NCBI GenBank assembly: GCA_964555585.1
Contig: CAZKSN010000008.1
Coordinates: forward strand, 1-50,385
Direction: 5' to 3'
Origin: CAZKSN01 sp964555585
GTDB lineage: Bacteria > Bacillota_I > Bacilli_A > RF39 > UBA660
Length of the DNA stretch: 50,385 nt
Position 1 is the stretch's first letter. Each line of letters opens with the position of its first letter. Shown here piece by piece: positions 33,156 to 41,490 of the stretch. Under the pieces are notes generated by a model that had not been told where the DNA came from, made no database searches, and was given only the letters and a program-made list of their open reading frames with translations. Position numbers and translations under genes: made by a program.

Positions 33156-34850
33156 ATGAATGAATTTTTTAATGACGTAGAATTATACAATTATGACCTA
33201 CCAGAAAATTTAATAGCTCAAACTCCTTTAAAGAACAGAGATGAATCAAAACTATTAATATTAGATAAAATTACAGGAAAAATAAAACATAAGAATTTTT
33301 ATGATATTATAGGTTTTTTTAATTATAAGGATGTTTTAGTACTTAATAACACTAAAGTAATCCCATCAAGATTAATAGGCATTAAAGAAGAAACTAAGGC
33401 TAAAATAGAAGTGTTTCTTCTAAAGGAATTGGAATCAAATATATGGGAATGTTTGGTAAGACCTCAGAAAAGAGTTAAAAAGGGTACTATAATAAGTTTT
33501 AATGATGTTATTAAAGCAGAATGCATAAAAGTTCTGAATGATGGAATAACACATTTTAAAATGATTTATAATGGTATATTCTTAGAAGAATTAAATAAAG
33601 TCGGCATCATTCCGCTTCCTCCATATATAAAAAAGGAACTAAAGGATAAGGAAAGATATCAAACTGTATATGCAAGAATAAATGGAAGCAGTGCAGCTCC
33701 CACTGCCGGATTTCACTTTACTGAGGAATTATTGGATAAATTAAGAAAAAAAGGGGTTACTATTGTATATGTTACCTTGCATGTAGGACTTGGAACATTC
33801 AGACCTGTATCTGAAAAGGATATTTCAAAACATAATATGCACAGTGAATATTATGAAATTAGCGAAGAAGCTGCTGATATATTAAATGAAGCTAAAAAAG
33901 AAGGAAAAACTATTACATGTGTAGGAACAACATCTTTAAGAACATTAGAGAGCAATTATACAAAATATAATAGATTTAAGAGCACAAAGGAAGAAACAGC
34001 AATATATATATATCCTCCATATAAAATAAGAGCTGCAGAGCAGTTAATTACTAATTTTCATTTACCAAAAAGTACATTAATAATGCTGGTTAGCGCTTTT
34101 GCAGGAAGAAAAAAAATATTAAATGCATATAATGAAGCAATTAATAATAATTATAGATTTTTTTCTTTTGGAGATGCAATGTTTATCAGAAACAATAATT
34201 TTATTAGAAGAACAAAATATTATAGAAAGTTATTAAAAGATTTTAAATACGAAAAGGCATATTATAAAGATGAAAGTATTAAAATATATAAGGGAAATAA
34301 TAATATATTACTTTCAGCACCTCATGCATATAAACATATTAGATATGACAGAAAAAAGAAAAATGAATATAACACTTCAAATATTATCAAGATTCTTAAT
34401 AAACTAACTGATTGCCATATAATTTATAAATATCGTGAAGATAATGATGACTTTAACCATATAAAGGAAAACAGATATAAAAATATAATATCTGAATATA
34501 TAAAGAATAATAATATTGAATATTTTTTTGATATTCATGGTATTAATGAAGAATATTCATATAGTATTGAATTGGGAACTAACGATTGTAAGAATGTAAA
34601 TATGGATAAAGATTTGATAAGCAATATAATCAATATTATAAATAATAACTTATCAAAAAAAGTGATGACTGATCATAAGTATAAGGCAGGAGAAAATACT
34701 ATAAGTTATTTTATTAATAAGAAGAATAACATTAAAACCATACAGTTTGAAATAAATAAGAATTATAGAAAACTAAAAAGAAGACCACGTAAATTTAATA
34801 AAACAATTACTACTTTTATTAAAATTATTGAACTAATAAAGGAGAAATAA
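33156..34850 (+). CDS. queA: QueA fused to an N-formylglutamate amidohydrolase-like domain
   Basis: Residues 1-344 are S-adenosylmethionine:tRNA ribosyltransferase-isomerase, which turns preQ1 in tRNA position 34 into epoxyqueuosine: VLNNTKVIPSRL, GSSAAPTAGFHFT, YVTLHVGLGTFRPV, CVGTTSLRTLES and the normal family end FSFGDAM. Instead of stopping, the frame runs on for 220 residues. This part has SAPHAYKHIR (about 387-396), YFFDIHGINEE (about 456-466) and KTIQFEINKNYR (about 527-538), the His, Asp-x-His and Glu pattern of zinc N-formylglutamate amidohydrolase-like hydrolases. No start codon with a ribosome binding site lies at the junction (about 34188). The next gene starts 1 nt after the stop codon. 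Both domain calls are by motif; the fusion is directly visible. Confidence 0.88.
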   Translation: MNEFFNDVELYNYDLPENLIAQTPLKNRDESKLLILDKITGKIKHKNFYDIIGFFNYKDVLVLNNTKVIPSRLIGIKEETKAKIEVFLLKELESNIWECLVRPQKRVKKGTIISFNDVIKAECIKVLNDGITHFKMIYNGIFLEELNKVGIIPLPPYIKKELKDKERYQTVYARINGSSAAPTAGFHFTEELLDKLRKKGVTIVYVTLHVGLGTFRPVSEKDISKHNMHSEYYEISEEAADILNEAKKEGKTITCVGTTSLRTLESNYTKYNRFKSTKEETAIYIYPPYKIRAAEQLITNFHLPKSTLIMLVSAFAGRKKILNAYNEAINNNYRFFSFGDAMFIRNNNFIRRTKYYRKLLKDFKYEKAYYKDESIKIYKGNNNILLSAPHAYKHIRYDRKKKNEYNTSNIIKILNKLTDCHIIYKYREDNDDFNHIKENRYKNIISEYIKNNNIEYFFDIHGINEEYSYSIELGTNDCKNVNMDKDLISNIINIINNNLSKKVMTDHKYKAGENTISYFINKKNNIKTIQFEINKNYRKLKRRPRKFNKTITTFIKIIELIKEK

Positions 34851-34851
34851 G

Positions 34852-35715
34852 ATGACTGATGAAATTAATTTTAAGGAAAAATATGACAAGATATTAGATA
34901 TTCAACCGATAGCAAAAGAACGTGATAAAGTAAAAGGTGATGTAAAATTTGACTATATTGGCTTGGAAATTGAGATAGCTGTTGAATTTCAAAGAGATAG
35001 ATATACTTTTATAAGAGCTTTGATTAAAAAGATAAAAAACCTAGTTGGAAAGAATGGAGTATTTGTAAGAGACGCTACCATACTTGGCAGTTATTCATTT
35101 GAAATAGTGTTAAATCCATTACCAATTAAAAAAATAGGCAATATCTATTCTAATTTAATGAAAATATTGGCATTTAGTGATGGAAGTCTGCAATTTAATA
35201 AAGAGCATAATTGCGGACTGCATATGAATTTTAACCAATATGATATTAAAAATATTAAACAGACTCATAAGGATTTATTGTTGTTTATGAGTCAGAAGCA
35301 AGAATATTTTGAAGAGAACATATATAAGAGAGTACATTATGATTTTGATTTTGATCAGTACCTTGAATATCAGAAAACCATAAGCAGTAAATATTTAGCA
35401 ATTAATTATTTAAATAAAAAACTTATAGAAATTAGAAATATAAAAGTTGAACTTACAAAAAAAGAATTAATGGATTTAATGAAATATATTATTAATATAT
35501 TTTATCCAAATAAATTAATAATTAAGAAAAAAATAAAAAGAATACAGAAATTAAAGACTATATTAAGTGATACTTTTCAAAAAAATAATATAAATGACAT
35601 TAAAAAAAGTCTGGATAACAAATTATTGATAATAAAATTTGAAAAGAATATTCCTAAAATTATTTTACCTGATGAAAATATTATTTCTTATATAGAAGAT
35701 AGAGAGGAGAATTAA
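34852..35715 (+). CDS. Amidoligase_2-type enzyme
   Basis: This 287-residue protein looks like an amidoligase of the glutamine synthetase/glutamate-cysteine ligase superfamily. GLEIEI (37-42) supplies the metal-binding acidic residues, SYSFEIVLNPLP (81-91) the second acidic strand, and CGLHMNF (121-127) the characteristic Cys-Gly-x-His strand. These enzymes join an amino group to a carboxylate using ATP; family members are predicted, mainly from gene neighbourhoods, to make peptide-like metabolites. The last third is Lys/Ile-rich without known motifs. AAAGGAG lies in the end of the queA-fusion gene. It is packed between two other amide-chemistry proteins, so a shared pathway is likely (inference). 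Confidence 0.75.
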   Translation: MTDEINFKEKYDKILDIQPIAKERDKVKGDVKFDYIGLEIEIAVEFQRDRYTFIRALIKKIKNLVGKNGVFVRDATILGSYSFEIVLNPLPIKKIGNIYSNLMKILAFSDGSLQFNKEHNCGLHMNFNQYDIKNIKQTHKDLLLFMSQKQEYFEENIYKRVHYDFDFDQYLEYQKTISSKYLAINYLNKKLIEIRNIKVELTKKELMDLMKYIINIFYPNKLIIKKKIKRIQKLKTILSDTFQKNNINDIKKSLDNKLLIIKFEKNIPKIILPDENIISYIEDREEN

Positions 35716-35716
35716 T

Positions 35717-36637
35717 ATGAAAAAAGCTGACGCTTGGCTTTTCTACTCTGGAGGAGTATTTGAAAAAAGAAAAGAAAGAGGATATATAAGAGAACTTGAA
35801 GAAAAGGCAATGAATGAATTCGGAATAAAACTAGAAATTAAGAATGCTCATAAATTTATAATGTATTCCGGAAACAAAAATGAATTGTACTATGAAGGTA
35901 AAAAGGTTAAGAATTTACCTAAATTTGCTATATTCAGAAGATATGATATATATCTGGCAAGACATCTGGAATCATTGGGAGTTTCAGTATTTAACAATGT
36001 ACAGGCAATGATTGATGCCAGAAATAAAATGAAAGTACATCAAATACTGGCTAGTAAAAATATATGTATTCCTCAAACCATATACATATCACCTAAAAAG
36101 AAATTAAGTAATATTAATTATGAAGCTGTATGTAAGGTTTTAAAGAATAATAAATTTATTATGAAATGGATTTATGGTTCTCAGGGAACACATGTGTTTT
36201 TAGTAGATAATAAAGAGGAATTTGATAAAATAATTCATAAATATGCAGGAAAGGTATTATGTCAGGAATATATTGAAAACAGTTATGGAACAGATATTAG
36301 AGCATATATAATAGGTGGAAAATACATAGGAGCAGCTATTAGAAAAAGTGAAACTGATTTTAGAAGTAATTTAGCTAAAGGTGGGGAAGCCAAATATTTT
36401 AAATACAATAAGAGAATTGAAAAAATAGCAATTGAGGCTGCCAATGCCATTGGATTAGAAATATGCGGAGTAGATATTCTAATAGGTAAAAATAATAAAT
36501 ACTACATTTGTGAGGTCAACTCAGTTCCAGGATTCAAATCTGTAAAAAGCACTTTGGATATTGATGAAAAGACTGTGTTTTTAAATCTAATTCGTGATAA
36601 AATGAATGCAGGTGAAGAATGTGGACTTAAAATTTAA
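35717..36637 (+). CDS. RimK-like ATP-grasp ligase
   Basis: This 306-residue ATP-grasp enzyme is of the RimK/LysX group, which forms amide bonds between a carboxylate (often glutamate or another amino acid) and an amine through an acyl-phosphate. Seen are KWIYGSQGTHVFLV (about 150-163) in the ATP-binding loop, ENSYGTDIRAYIIG (about 187-200), RSNLAKGGEA (about 216-225), CGVDILIG and the metal site ICEVNSVPGFKSV (about 274-286). The N-terminal domain carries RRYDIYLARHLESLGV and NNVQAMIDARNKMKVHQIL, which fit the substrate part of RimK-like ligases. AGAGGAG precedes the ATG. It follows the amidoligase by 1 nt and overlaps the start of tgt. Confidence 0.85.
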   Translation: MKKADAWLFYSGGVFEKRKERGYIRELEEKAMNEFGIKLEIKNAHKFIMYSGNKNELYYEGKKVKNLPKFAIFRRYDIYLARHLESLGVSVFNNVQAMIDARNKMKVHQILASKNICIPQTIYISPKKKLSNINYEAVCKVLKNNKFIMKWIYGSQGTHVFLVDNKEEFDKIIHKYAGKVLCQEYIENSYGTDIRAYIIGGKYIGAAIRKSETDFRSNLAKGGEAKYFKYNKRIEKIAIEAANAIGLEICGVDILIGKNNKYYICEVNSVPGFKSVKSTLDIDEKTVFLNLIRDKMNAGEECGLKI

Positions 36638-37742
36638 AATATTAAAAAAAAGCAATGAATCCAACGCCAGATTAGGAGAATATAGAACTAAATTTGGAAT
36701 TCATAAGACACCAATGTTTATGCCGGTAGGAACTCAGGGAACTGTAAAGGGATTATCTCCTGAAGAAATAACAGATACTAAATCTGATACAATACTTGCC
36801 AATACATATCATCTCTGGCTAAGACCTGGAGAAGATATTGTAAATGAAGCAGGTGGACTTCATGAATTTATGAATTACAGAAATGGACCAATATTAACTG
36901 ATTCCGGAGGCTATCAGGTGTTTTCTCTTGCAAAGCCTAAAGATATTAAAGAAGAGGGAGTAAAATTTAAAAATCATTTAAATGGTGATGAATTATTTTT
37001 AACACCTGAAAAATCTATTGATATTCAAAATAAACTGGGATCTGATATTATGATGAGCTTTGATGAATGTCCTCCCGCAAGAGCAGAATACGATTATTTA
37101 AAAGCCAGTATGGAAAGAACGCTGCGCTGGGCAGAAAGAGGTAAGAAAGCCAACAGAAATACAGAGAGTCAGGCTTTATTTGGTATAGTTCAGGGTGGAG
37201 CATATAAGGATTTAAGAAAATATAGTGCCATTGAAACTGTTAAAATGGATTTTGATGGTTACAGCATTGGTGGAGTAGCAAACGACAATGAATCAAAAGA
37301 AGATATGTACAGCGCTATAGAATATTCTATTCCATACTTGCCGGAAGACAAATTAAGATATCTGATGGGAGTAGGTGAACCGATAGATATAATTGAAGGT
37401 GTAATAAGAGGCATAGATATATTTGACTGTGTATTGCCGACAAGACTTGCCAGACATGGAAATGCATTCACAAAATATGGCAAGATAAACATTAGAAACA
37501 GAAAATATATGAATGATTTTTCTGTTCTGGATGATACATGTGACTGTTATACATGCAGAAGCTATTCAAAAGCTTATATAAGACATTTAATTGTTTCAAA
37601 TGAAATGTTTGGCAGCAGATTGCTATCAATACATAATATAAGATTTTTAAATAAATTGGTGGAGGAAATAAGAGAAGCTATAAAAAAAGATAAATTATTG
37701 GAATATAAGGAAGCATTTATAAATAATTATTATAGTAAATAG
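36621..37742 (+). CDS. tgt: Queuine/preQ1 tRNA-guanine transglycosylase Tgt
   Basis: Tgt exchanges guanine at tRNA position 34 for preQ1, the step before QueA. Visible are MPVGTQGTVKGLSPEE, the catalytic region LTDSGGYQVFSLA with an Asp, DIFDCVLPTRLARHGNAF with the nucleophile Asp, and the zinc site CDCYTC with a His about 25 residues later. I prefer GTG at 36621 (374 residues) because AGGTGA ends 5 nt before it; an ATG at 36606 would start upstream of that site. Either way the start overlaps the ATP-grasp gene, so translation is coupled. The preQ1 synthesis genes are not in the window. Confidence 0.93.
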   Translation: MDLKFKILKKSNESNARLGEYRTKFGIHKTPMFMPVGTQGTVKGLSPEEITDTKSDTILANTYHLWLRPGEDIVNEAGGLHEFMNYRNGPILTDSGGYQVFSLAKPKDIKEEGVKFKNHLNGDELFLTPEKSIDIQNKLGSDIMMSFDECPPARAEYDYLKASMERTLRWAERGKKANRNTESQALFGIVQGGAYKDLRKYSAIETVKMDFDGYSIGGVANDNESKEDMYSAIEYSIPYLPEDKLRYLMGVGEPIDIIEGVIRGIDIFDCVLPTRLARHGNAFTKYGKINIRNRKYMNDFSVLDDTCDCYTCRSYSKAYIRHLIVSNEMFGSRLLSIHNIRFLNKLVEEIREAIKKDKLLEYKEAFINNYYSK

Positions 37743-37749
37743 GAGATAT

Positions 37750-38493
37750 ATGATACCTTCAAATCATTGGTTAAAAATTAATCCAATATTACATAGAGGA
37801 GGCTATAATAATAACTGTATAGAAAATACCATAGAGGCAATAAAAGAGGCTATGAAACTTAGCTGTCCAATAGAAATAGATGTTAGAGTTACAAAAAATA
37901 ATACAGTTATTCTTTTTCATGATAATAATTTAAAACGCTTATTTGGAATTGATAAGTATTATTATGATATTACAAATGAAGATATAGGCAAGTTAAAATA
38001 CAAAAATAGCAATTCTAAAATAGCAACTCTTAAAGAAGTACTAGAATTGGTTAATGGTAAAGTACCGCTACTGATAGAATTGAAATATAATAAAGATATG
38101 TGTAAAATGAACAAACTTGCAAATGAAACTTCAAAAATATTAAAAAATTATAAAGGAGAATATGCCATTCAAAGCTTTTATCCTAGAATGGCTAAAATAT
38201 ACAATAGGTTAGATAATAAACCATATATAGGTATTTTATGGTCATCAAAATACTGTCTACTTATAAATAATATAATACTTAAAATCGTTTTAAAATTATA
38301 CAAATATGATTTTATTTCCTATAACATAAAAAGATTACCCAATAAATATTTAAAGCAGTTAAATATTTCCAAGATATATTGGACAATCAACTCTAAATAT
38401 GAAGAAATACTGGCAATTAAAAACAACGGTAATTTTATTTGGAAAAATACAAAATATAAGGCTCCAAAAGAAATAACTCACAGTCTACTGTGA
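37750..38493 (+). CDS. Glycerophosphodiester phosphodiesterase family protein
   Basis: This GDPD-fold enzyme (247 residues) hydrolyses glycerophosphodiesters to glycerol-3-phosphate and an alcohol. Catalytic residues are visible: LHRGG (about 14-18), IEIDVRVT (about 46-53) with Glu and Asp, and LFHDNNLKRLFG (about 58-69). ENTIEAIKEA follows the first His as in the family. There is no signal peptide, so it is probably cytosolic. It starts 7 nt after tgt with an AGGAGAT site and is the last gene of the queA operon; its last codons form part of the terminator at 38475-38500. Confidence 0.85.
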   Translation: MIPSNHWLKINPILHRGGYNNNCIENTIEAIKEAMKLSCPIEIDVRVTKNNTVILFHDNNLKRLFGIDKYYYDITNEDIGKLKYKNSNSKIATLKEVLELVNGKVPLLIELKYNKDMCKMNKLANETSKILKNYKGEYAIQSFYPRMAKIYNRLDNKPYIGILWSSKYCLLINNIILKIVLKLYKYDFISYNIKRLPNKYLKQLNISKIYWTINSKYEEILAIKNNGNFIWKNTKYKAPKEITHSLL

Positions 38494-38500
38494 GTTTTTA
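38475..38500. terminator. Terminator shared by convergent genes, within both coding ends
   Basis: AACTCACAG, TCTA, CTGTGAGTT (38475-38496) and a T run. The ends of the GDPD gene (38493) and of the minus-strand gene (38485) both lie inside the hairpin; the coding regions overlap by 9 nt. Confidence 0.88.
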
Positions 38501-38883
38501 TTTTTAAAGTTAATTCCAAACATTCCACCAATGGTAGAGGAAAGAAGTAAAATCAGTAAATATATTCCAATGCTTATTTTAGGATTGCCTCCCAACAGTA
38601 ATGAAAGCAACAATATTAAAATAATATTCAATACTCCAATTATCAAACCATTGATATAACCTCTCTTATCATTGTTTTTTGCTATGTAAAATCCAGTATA
38701 CAAGAATAGTGATATCATAAATATAAAACTCAACAGTGACAATGTTTTATAACTAATAACATTAAGATAATTTAAAATAGTTGTTATGAATAAAAATATA
38801 ATTAATGCTATATAGAAACGTAATATTCCCTTAAAATAAATTCTTGTTTTTATTTTATTCACCTCTAAAATAATATTATTCAT
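38485..38883 (-). CDS. TIGR04086 family (YrzE-like) membrane protein
   Basis: This 132-residue protein has four membrane helices (about 21-40, 46-67, 79-100, 104-126). The spacing and the segment ending GGMFGINFKNK match small YrzE/TIGR04086 proteins, a Firmicutes family of unknown function. AGAGGTGAA precedes the ATG. It is divergent from the YetF-like gene with about 48 nt between starts, enough for two short-leader promoters. Its 3' end lies within a shared terminator. Confidence 0.75.
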   Translation of the reverse strand: MNNIILEVNKIKTRIYFKGILRFYIALIIFLFITTILNYLNVISYKTLSLLSFIFMISLFLYTGFYIAKNNDKRGYINGLIIGVLNIILILLLSLLLGGNPKISIGIYLLILLLSSTIGGMFGINFKNKNSQ

Positions 38884-38931
38884 GTTTAAAAAAAATATGA
38901 TAGTCCCATAATATAAATAAGGTGATTCAAA

Positions 38932-39579
38932 ATGGATTTACTAATAGCAAGTTACAGAACATTATTCTTTTATTTACTAATGTTAATTCTATTTAGAATA
39001 ATGGGTAAGAGAGAAATAGGACAGCTGAGCATACTTGACTTGGTTGTAAGTATTTTAATAGCAGAAATGATCGCTATCAGTATTGAAAATATAGAAGATT
39101 CCATTCTACTTACAGTAGTTCCCATTCTAATATTAGTTATTTTAGAATTATCAGCCGCTTTCATCGCTTTAAAATCCAATAAATTAAGAAATGTTTTGGA
39201 AGGCAAACCCGCATTGATTATTGACAAGGGAATAATAAACTTTAAGGAAATGATAAAACAGAGATATACTTTAGATGATTTACTGTTAGAGCTGAGAAAT
39301 AAAAAAATTAAAAATCTAAAAGATGTTGAATATGCTGTATTGGAAAATAACGGTTCATTATCAATATTTAAATACAACTTTTTAAGACTGGATACATCTA
39401 ATCCTTTTCCAATTATACTTGATGGAGTAATACAGAAAGACACTTTAAAATATATAAATAAAAGTATTGAATGGGTTCATGAAATTTTATTGAAAGAAAA
39501 TTTAAATGTTAAAGATGTATTTTATGCATTCTATAAGAATAACAAGCCATTTATTATTAAAAAAAGTGAATTAGCTTAA
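38932..39579 (+). CDS. DUF421 (YetF-like) membrane protein
   Basis: This 215-residue protein has two or three N-terminal membrane helices (about 8-28, 36-48, 58-78) containing LILFRIMGKREIGQLSILDLVV, the clear DUF421/YetF signature. A cytoplasmic part follows with LEGKPALIIDKGIINFKEM and DLLLELRNKKIKNLKDVEYAVLE. Related proteins influence spore resistance and germination in some Bacilli, but the mechanism is unknown. AAGGTGAT precedes the ATG. The last 9 nt overlap the convergent flippase gene. Confidence 0.88.
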   Translation: MDLLIASYRTLFFYLLMLILFRIMGKREIGQLSILDLVVSILIAEMIAISIENIEDSILLTVVPILILVILELSAAFIALKSNKLRNVLEGKPALIIDKGIINFKEMIKQRYTLDDLLLELRNKKIKNLKDVEYAVLENNGSLSIFKYNFLRLDTSNPFPIILDGVIQKDTLKYINKSIEWVHEILLKENLNVKDVFYAFYKNNKPFIIKKSELA

Positions 39580-40875
39580 AACTTTTCTTACATAAATATA
39601 ATTAAAATAAGTGGAAAATATTAAATTTAGAATAATAGCTATTACCATGGAATACATTCCCATGTGAAACATAGAAAATATAAAAATACTTCCCAATCTT
39701 ACTATTGAACCGATAATGGTAACCATCATGCTTATCCTAGCCTTATCCAGTGCTTGAAGTGAATTGATAAGAGGAATCTCTATAAAATAAAGAAGAGTAA
39801 ATGGAGCTAATAGTTTTATATAATTTATTCCAGCAGTAGTATGAAATAATATATTCAGTAAAAATTCAGGAAATATGTAAATAAATAAAGTGGATATAAA
39901 ACCAATGCCAAGGGAAATCAGAACTATTTGTCTGATTCTTTTTATACATTTTTTCTTATTGCCTTCACTGTAGTTTTTAGAAAGTTCCGGAATCAAGGCA
40001 GTGGATATAGACTGAGTAAAAAATTGAGGTAGCAAAAGTAGAGACAAACTGTAACCATTTAATATTCCATATTCATTTATTATGTAACTGGAAGAATATC
40101 CAAAAAATAAAAGAGTATTTGTAAGAACTATGGGTTCAAGGAAATATGCAAAGCTGCCAACTATTTTACTGGAAGTTGAAGGCAAGGAAATATTTAAAAT
40201 GTCTTTAATTTCCTTTTTTTGAGGAATTAAATCAGCTTTAGTTATTTTTATATCTTTTGGCAGTGCCTTTAACATTACCAATATTGAAATACTTTCACTT
40301 ATAATATTTACCAGTATAATTATATTAATAGCATTTATAATACTTGTTTTAACAATCATTGGAATAAAAATACTTAATATAACTAATCTAACAACCTGTT
40401 CAGCAATATTTGATACAATATAAGGCATCATTCTTTGCTTTCCCCAGAAATAGCCTTTTATAATACTTGATAAGCCTATGAATGGTAAAGTAAAGCCAAC
40501 GCATACTATAGGATAATAAAGTCTGGGTTCATTTAATAAATTATTGGCAAGAAAAGGCGCGAATAAAAAGATTAATAAAATGGAAATAAGATTTATTAAT
40601 ATTGATATGGGAATAATTGAAAATATTATTTTTTTACTGCTTCTTCCCTTAATAGCCACTAATTTTGAAATGGCAACCGGATAAGAAAATATTGCAACCA
40701 TAATAAATAAGGAAAAAGTAGGACTCAGCATACTGTATAAACCAATGCCTTCAATGCCAATTTGCCTAGTAATAATTATTTTTATAATAAAACCTAAAAG
40801 TTTAGAAATGAAACCACCAACAAGTAAAATTAAAGTTGATGCAAAAAATTTATTCTTTAATATTTCTTTTATCAT
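39571..40875 (-). CDS. SpoVB/MurJ-type lipid-linked oligosaccharide flippase
   Basis: This 434-residue transporter of the MOP superfamily has about twelve membrane helices. The start (LLVGGFISKLLGFIIKIIITRQIGIEGIGLYSM) is the signature of SpoVB/PST-type flippases, which move lipid-linked wall or polysaccharide precursors across the membrane. The order of about 14 helices seen in MurJ is shortened, as in SpoVB. Which substrate it carries cannot be told; SpoVB acts on spore cortex precursors in Bacillus. It overlaps the YetF-like gene by 9 nt at the 3' end, and no terminator separates the two. Confidence 0.85.
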   Translation of the reverse strand: MIKEILKNKFFASTLILLVGGFISKLLGFIIKIIITRQIGIEGIGLYSMLSPTFSLFIMVAIFSYPVAISKLVAIKGRSSKKIIFSIIPISILINLISILLIFLFAPFLANNLLNEPRLYYPIVCVGFTLPFIGLSSIIKGYFWGKQRMMPYIVSNIAEQVVRLVILSIFIPMIVKTSIINAINIIILVNIISESISILVMLKALPKDIKITKADLIPQKKEIKDILNISLPSTSSKIVGSFAYFLEPIVLTNTLLFFGYSSSYIINEYGILNGYSLSLLLLPQFFTQSISTALIPELSKNYSEGNKKKCIKRIRQIVLISLGIGFISTLFIYIFPEFLLNILFHTTAGINYIKLLAPFTLLYFIEIPLINSLQALDKARISMMVTIIGSIVRLGSIFIFSMFHMGMYSMVIAIILNLIFSTYFNYIYVRKVLS

Positions 40876-40949
40876 AATAAATTATATGAGTATATTATAT
40901 AAATAATAGAAATAAAATATATATTCATATACTTATATAGGTGAATTAA

Positions 40950-41267
40950 ATGAGATTACCTCCAAGTATAGATCCAAAAATATATACATTGTCTGCTATT
41001 ATAGTCGGCTATTTACTTATAGATGATTTAACAGCCATTGAACAAATTTCTGTTGGCAGATGGTTTATCCTGGTTGGTCAGGTTTTAGGTACGAATGGAA
41101 GTCAAAAATTAGTATTGAAAGAAAGAGAAAACGGTGATCCATTTAATATGAGAAGTTCCAATACAGGAAATAATAATTCAACTGCCAGTGAATTAGAACT
41201 ACTAAAAAGAACACTTGCAAAAATTCAAAGACAAATTGAAATATTAATGAAAGAAAAAAATATATAA
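40950..41267 (+). CDS. Hypothetical protein with one membrane helix and a C-terminal coiled coil
   Basis: This 105-residue protein starts LPPSIDPKIYTLSAIIVGYLL, continues IDDLTAIEQISVGRWFILVGQVL with moderately hydrophobic character (about 11-48), then an Asn/Ser-rich linker and a short coiled coil (ELELLKRTLAKIQRQIEILMKE, about 80-101). I recall similar short proteins in Clostridia and Bacilli, but no function. AGGTGAA precedes the ATG. The 6S-like RNA promoter lies just before its stop codon, and no terminator follows. Confidence 0.7.
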   Translation: MRLPPSIDPKIYTLSAIIVGYLLIDDLTAIEQISVGRWFILVGQVLGTNGSQKLVLKERENGDPFNMRSSNTGNNNSTASELELLKRTLAKIQRQIEILMKEKNI

Positions 41268-41269
41268 AT

Positions 41270-41298
41270 TTGTTTTTATATATTTTATATGTTATAAT
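41270..41298 (+). promoter_or_regulatory. Promoter of the 6S-like RNA
   Basis: TTGTTT (41270-41275), 17-nt spacer, TATAAT (41293-41298) with TG one base before the -10 (TATGTTATAAT). The transcript would start near 41305. Confidence 0.7.
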
Positions 41299-41304
41299 TA
41301 AATT

Positions 41305-41479
41305 AGCCTAAGAATAATGATTATGGTAAAATAATTCGGCTATTATATTTTATTGGGAATCTAATTAATTTCCGGTGTTGAATGCCAAGCTATTTGGAAT
41401 CCTAAAAGAGATTATGTGATGCCCACCTCGTAAGTAATTGCGAGTTTATATAAGCCATGTCGTATTCTTGGGTTTTTTT
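41305..41479 (+). ncRNA. ssrS: 6S-like RNA
   Basis: A stretch of about 175 nt without a reading frame has its own promoter and a closing stem of CCTAAGAATA (41307-41316) with TATTCTTGGG (41463-41472), followed by seven T. Inside are GC-richer blocks, TTTCCGGTGTTGAATGCC and GATGCCCACCTCG, that can form the long interrupted hairpin of 6S RNA. 6S RNA holds the housekeeping RNA polymerase in an open-promoter-like bubble. In Firmicutes it is often next to rarA (yrvN), which here is the next large gene on the opposite strand. The identity is inferred from size, fold and context. Confidence 0.65.
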
Positions 41480-41490
41480 CTTAAAATAAC

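Noticed and set aside
33080..33160. preQ1 riboswitch upstream of queA
   Set aside because: Position and A-rich stretch invite it, but none of the preQ1-I, -II or -III core patterns can be matched; the bases are fully explained by the hairpin and the promoter.
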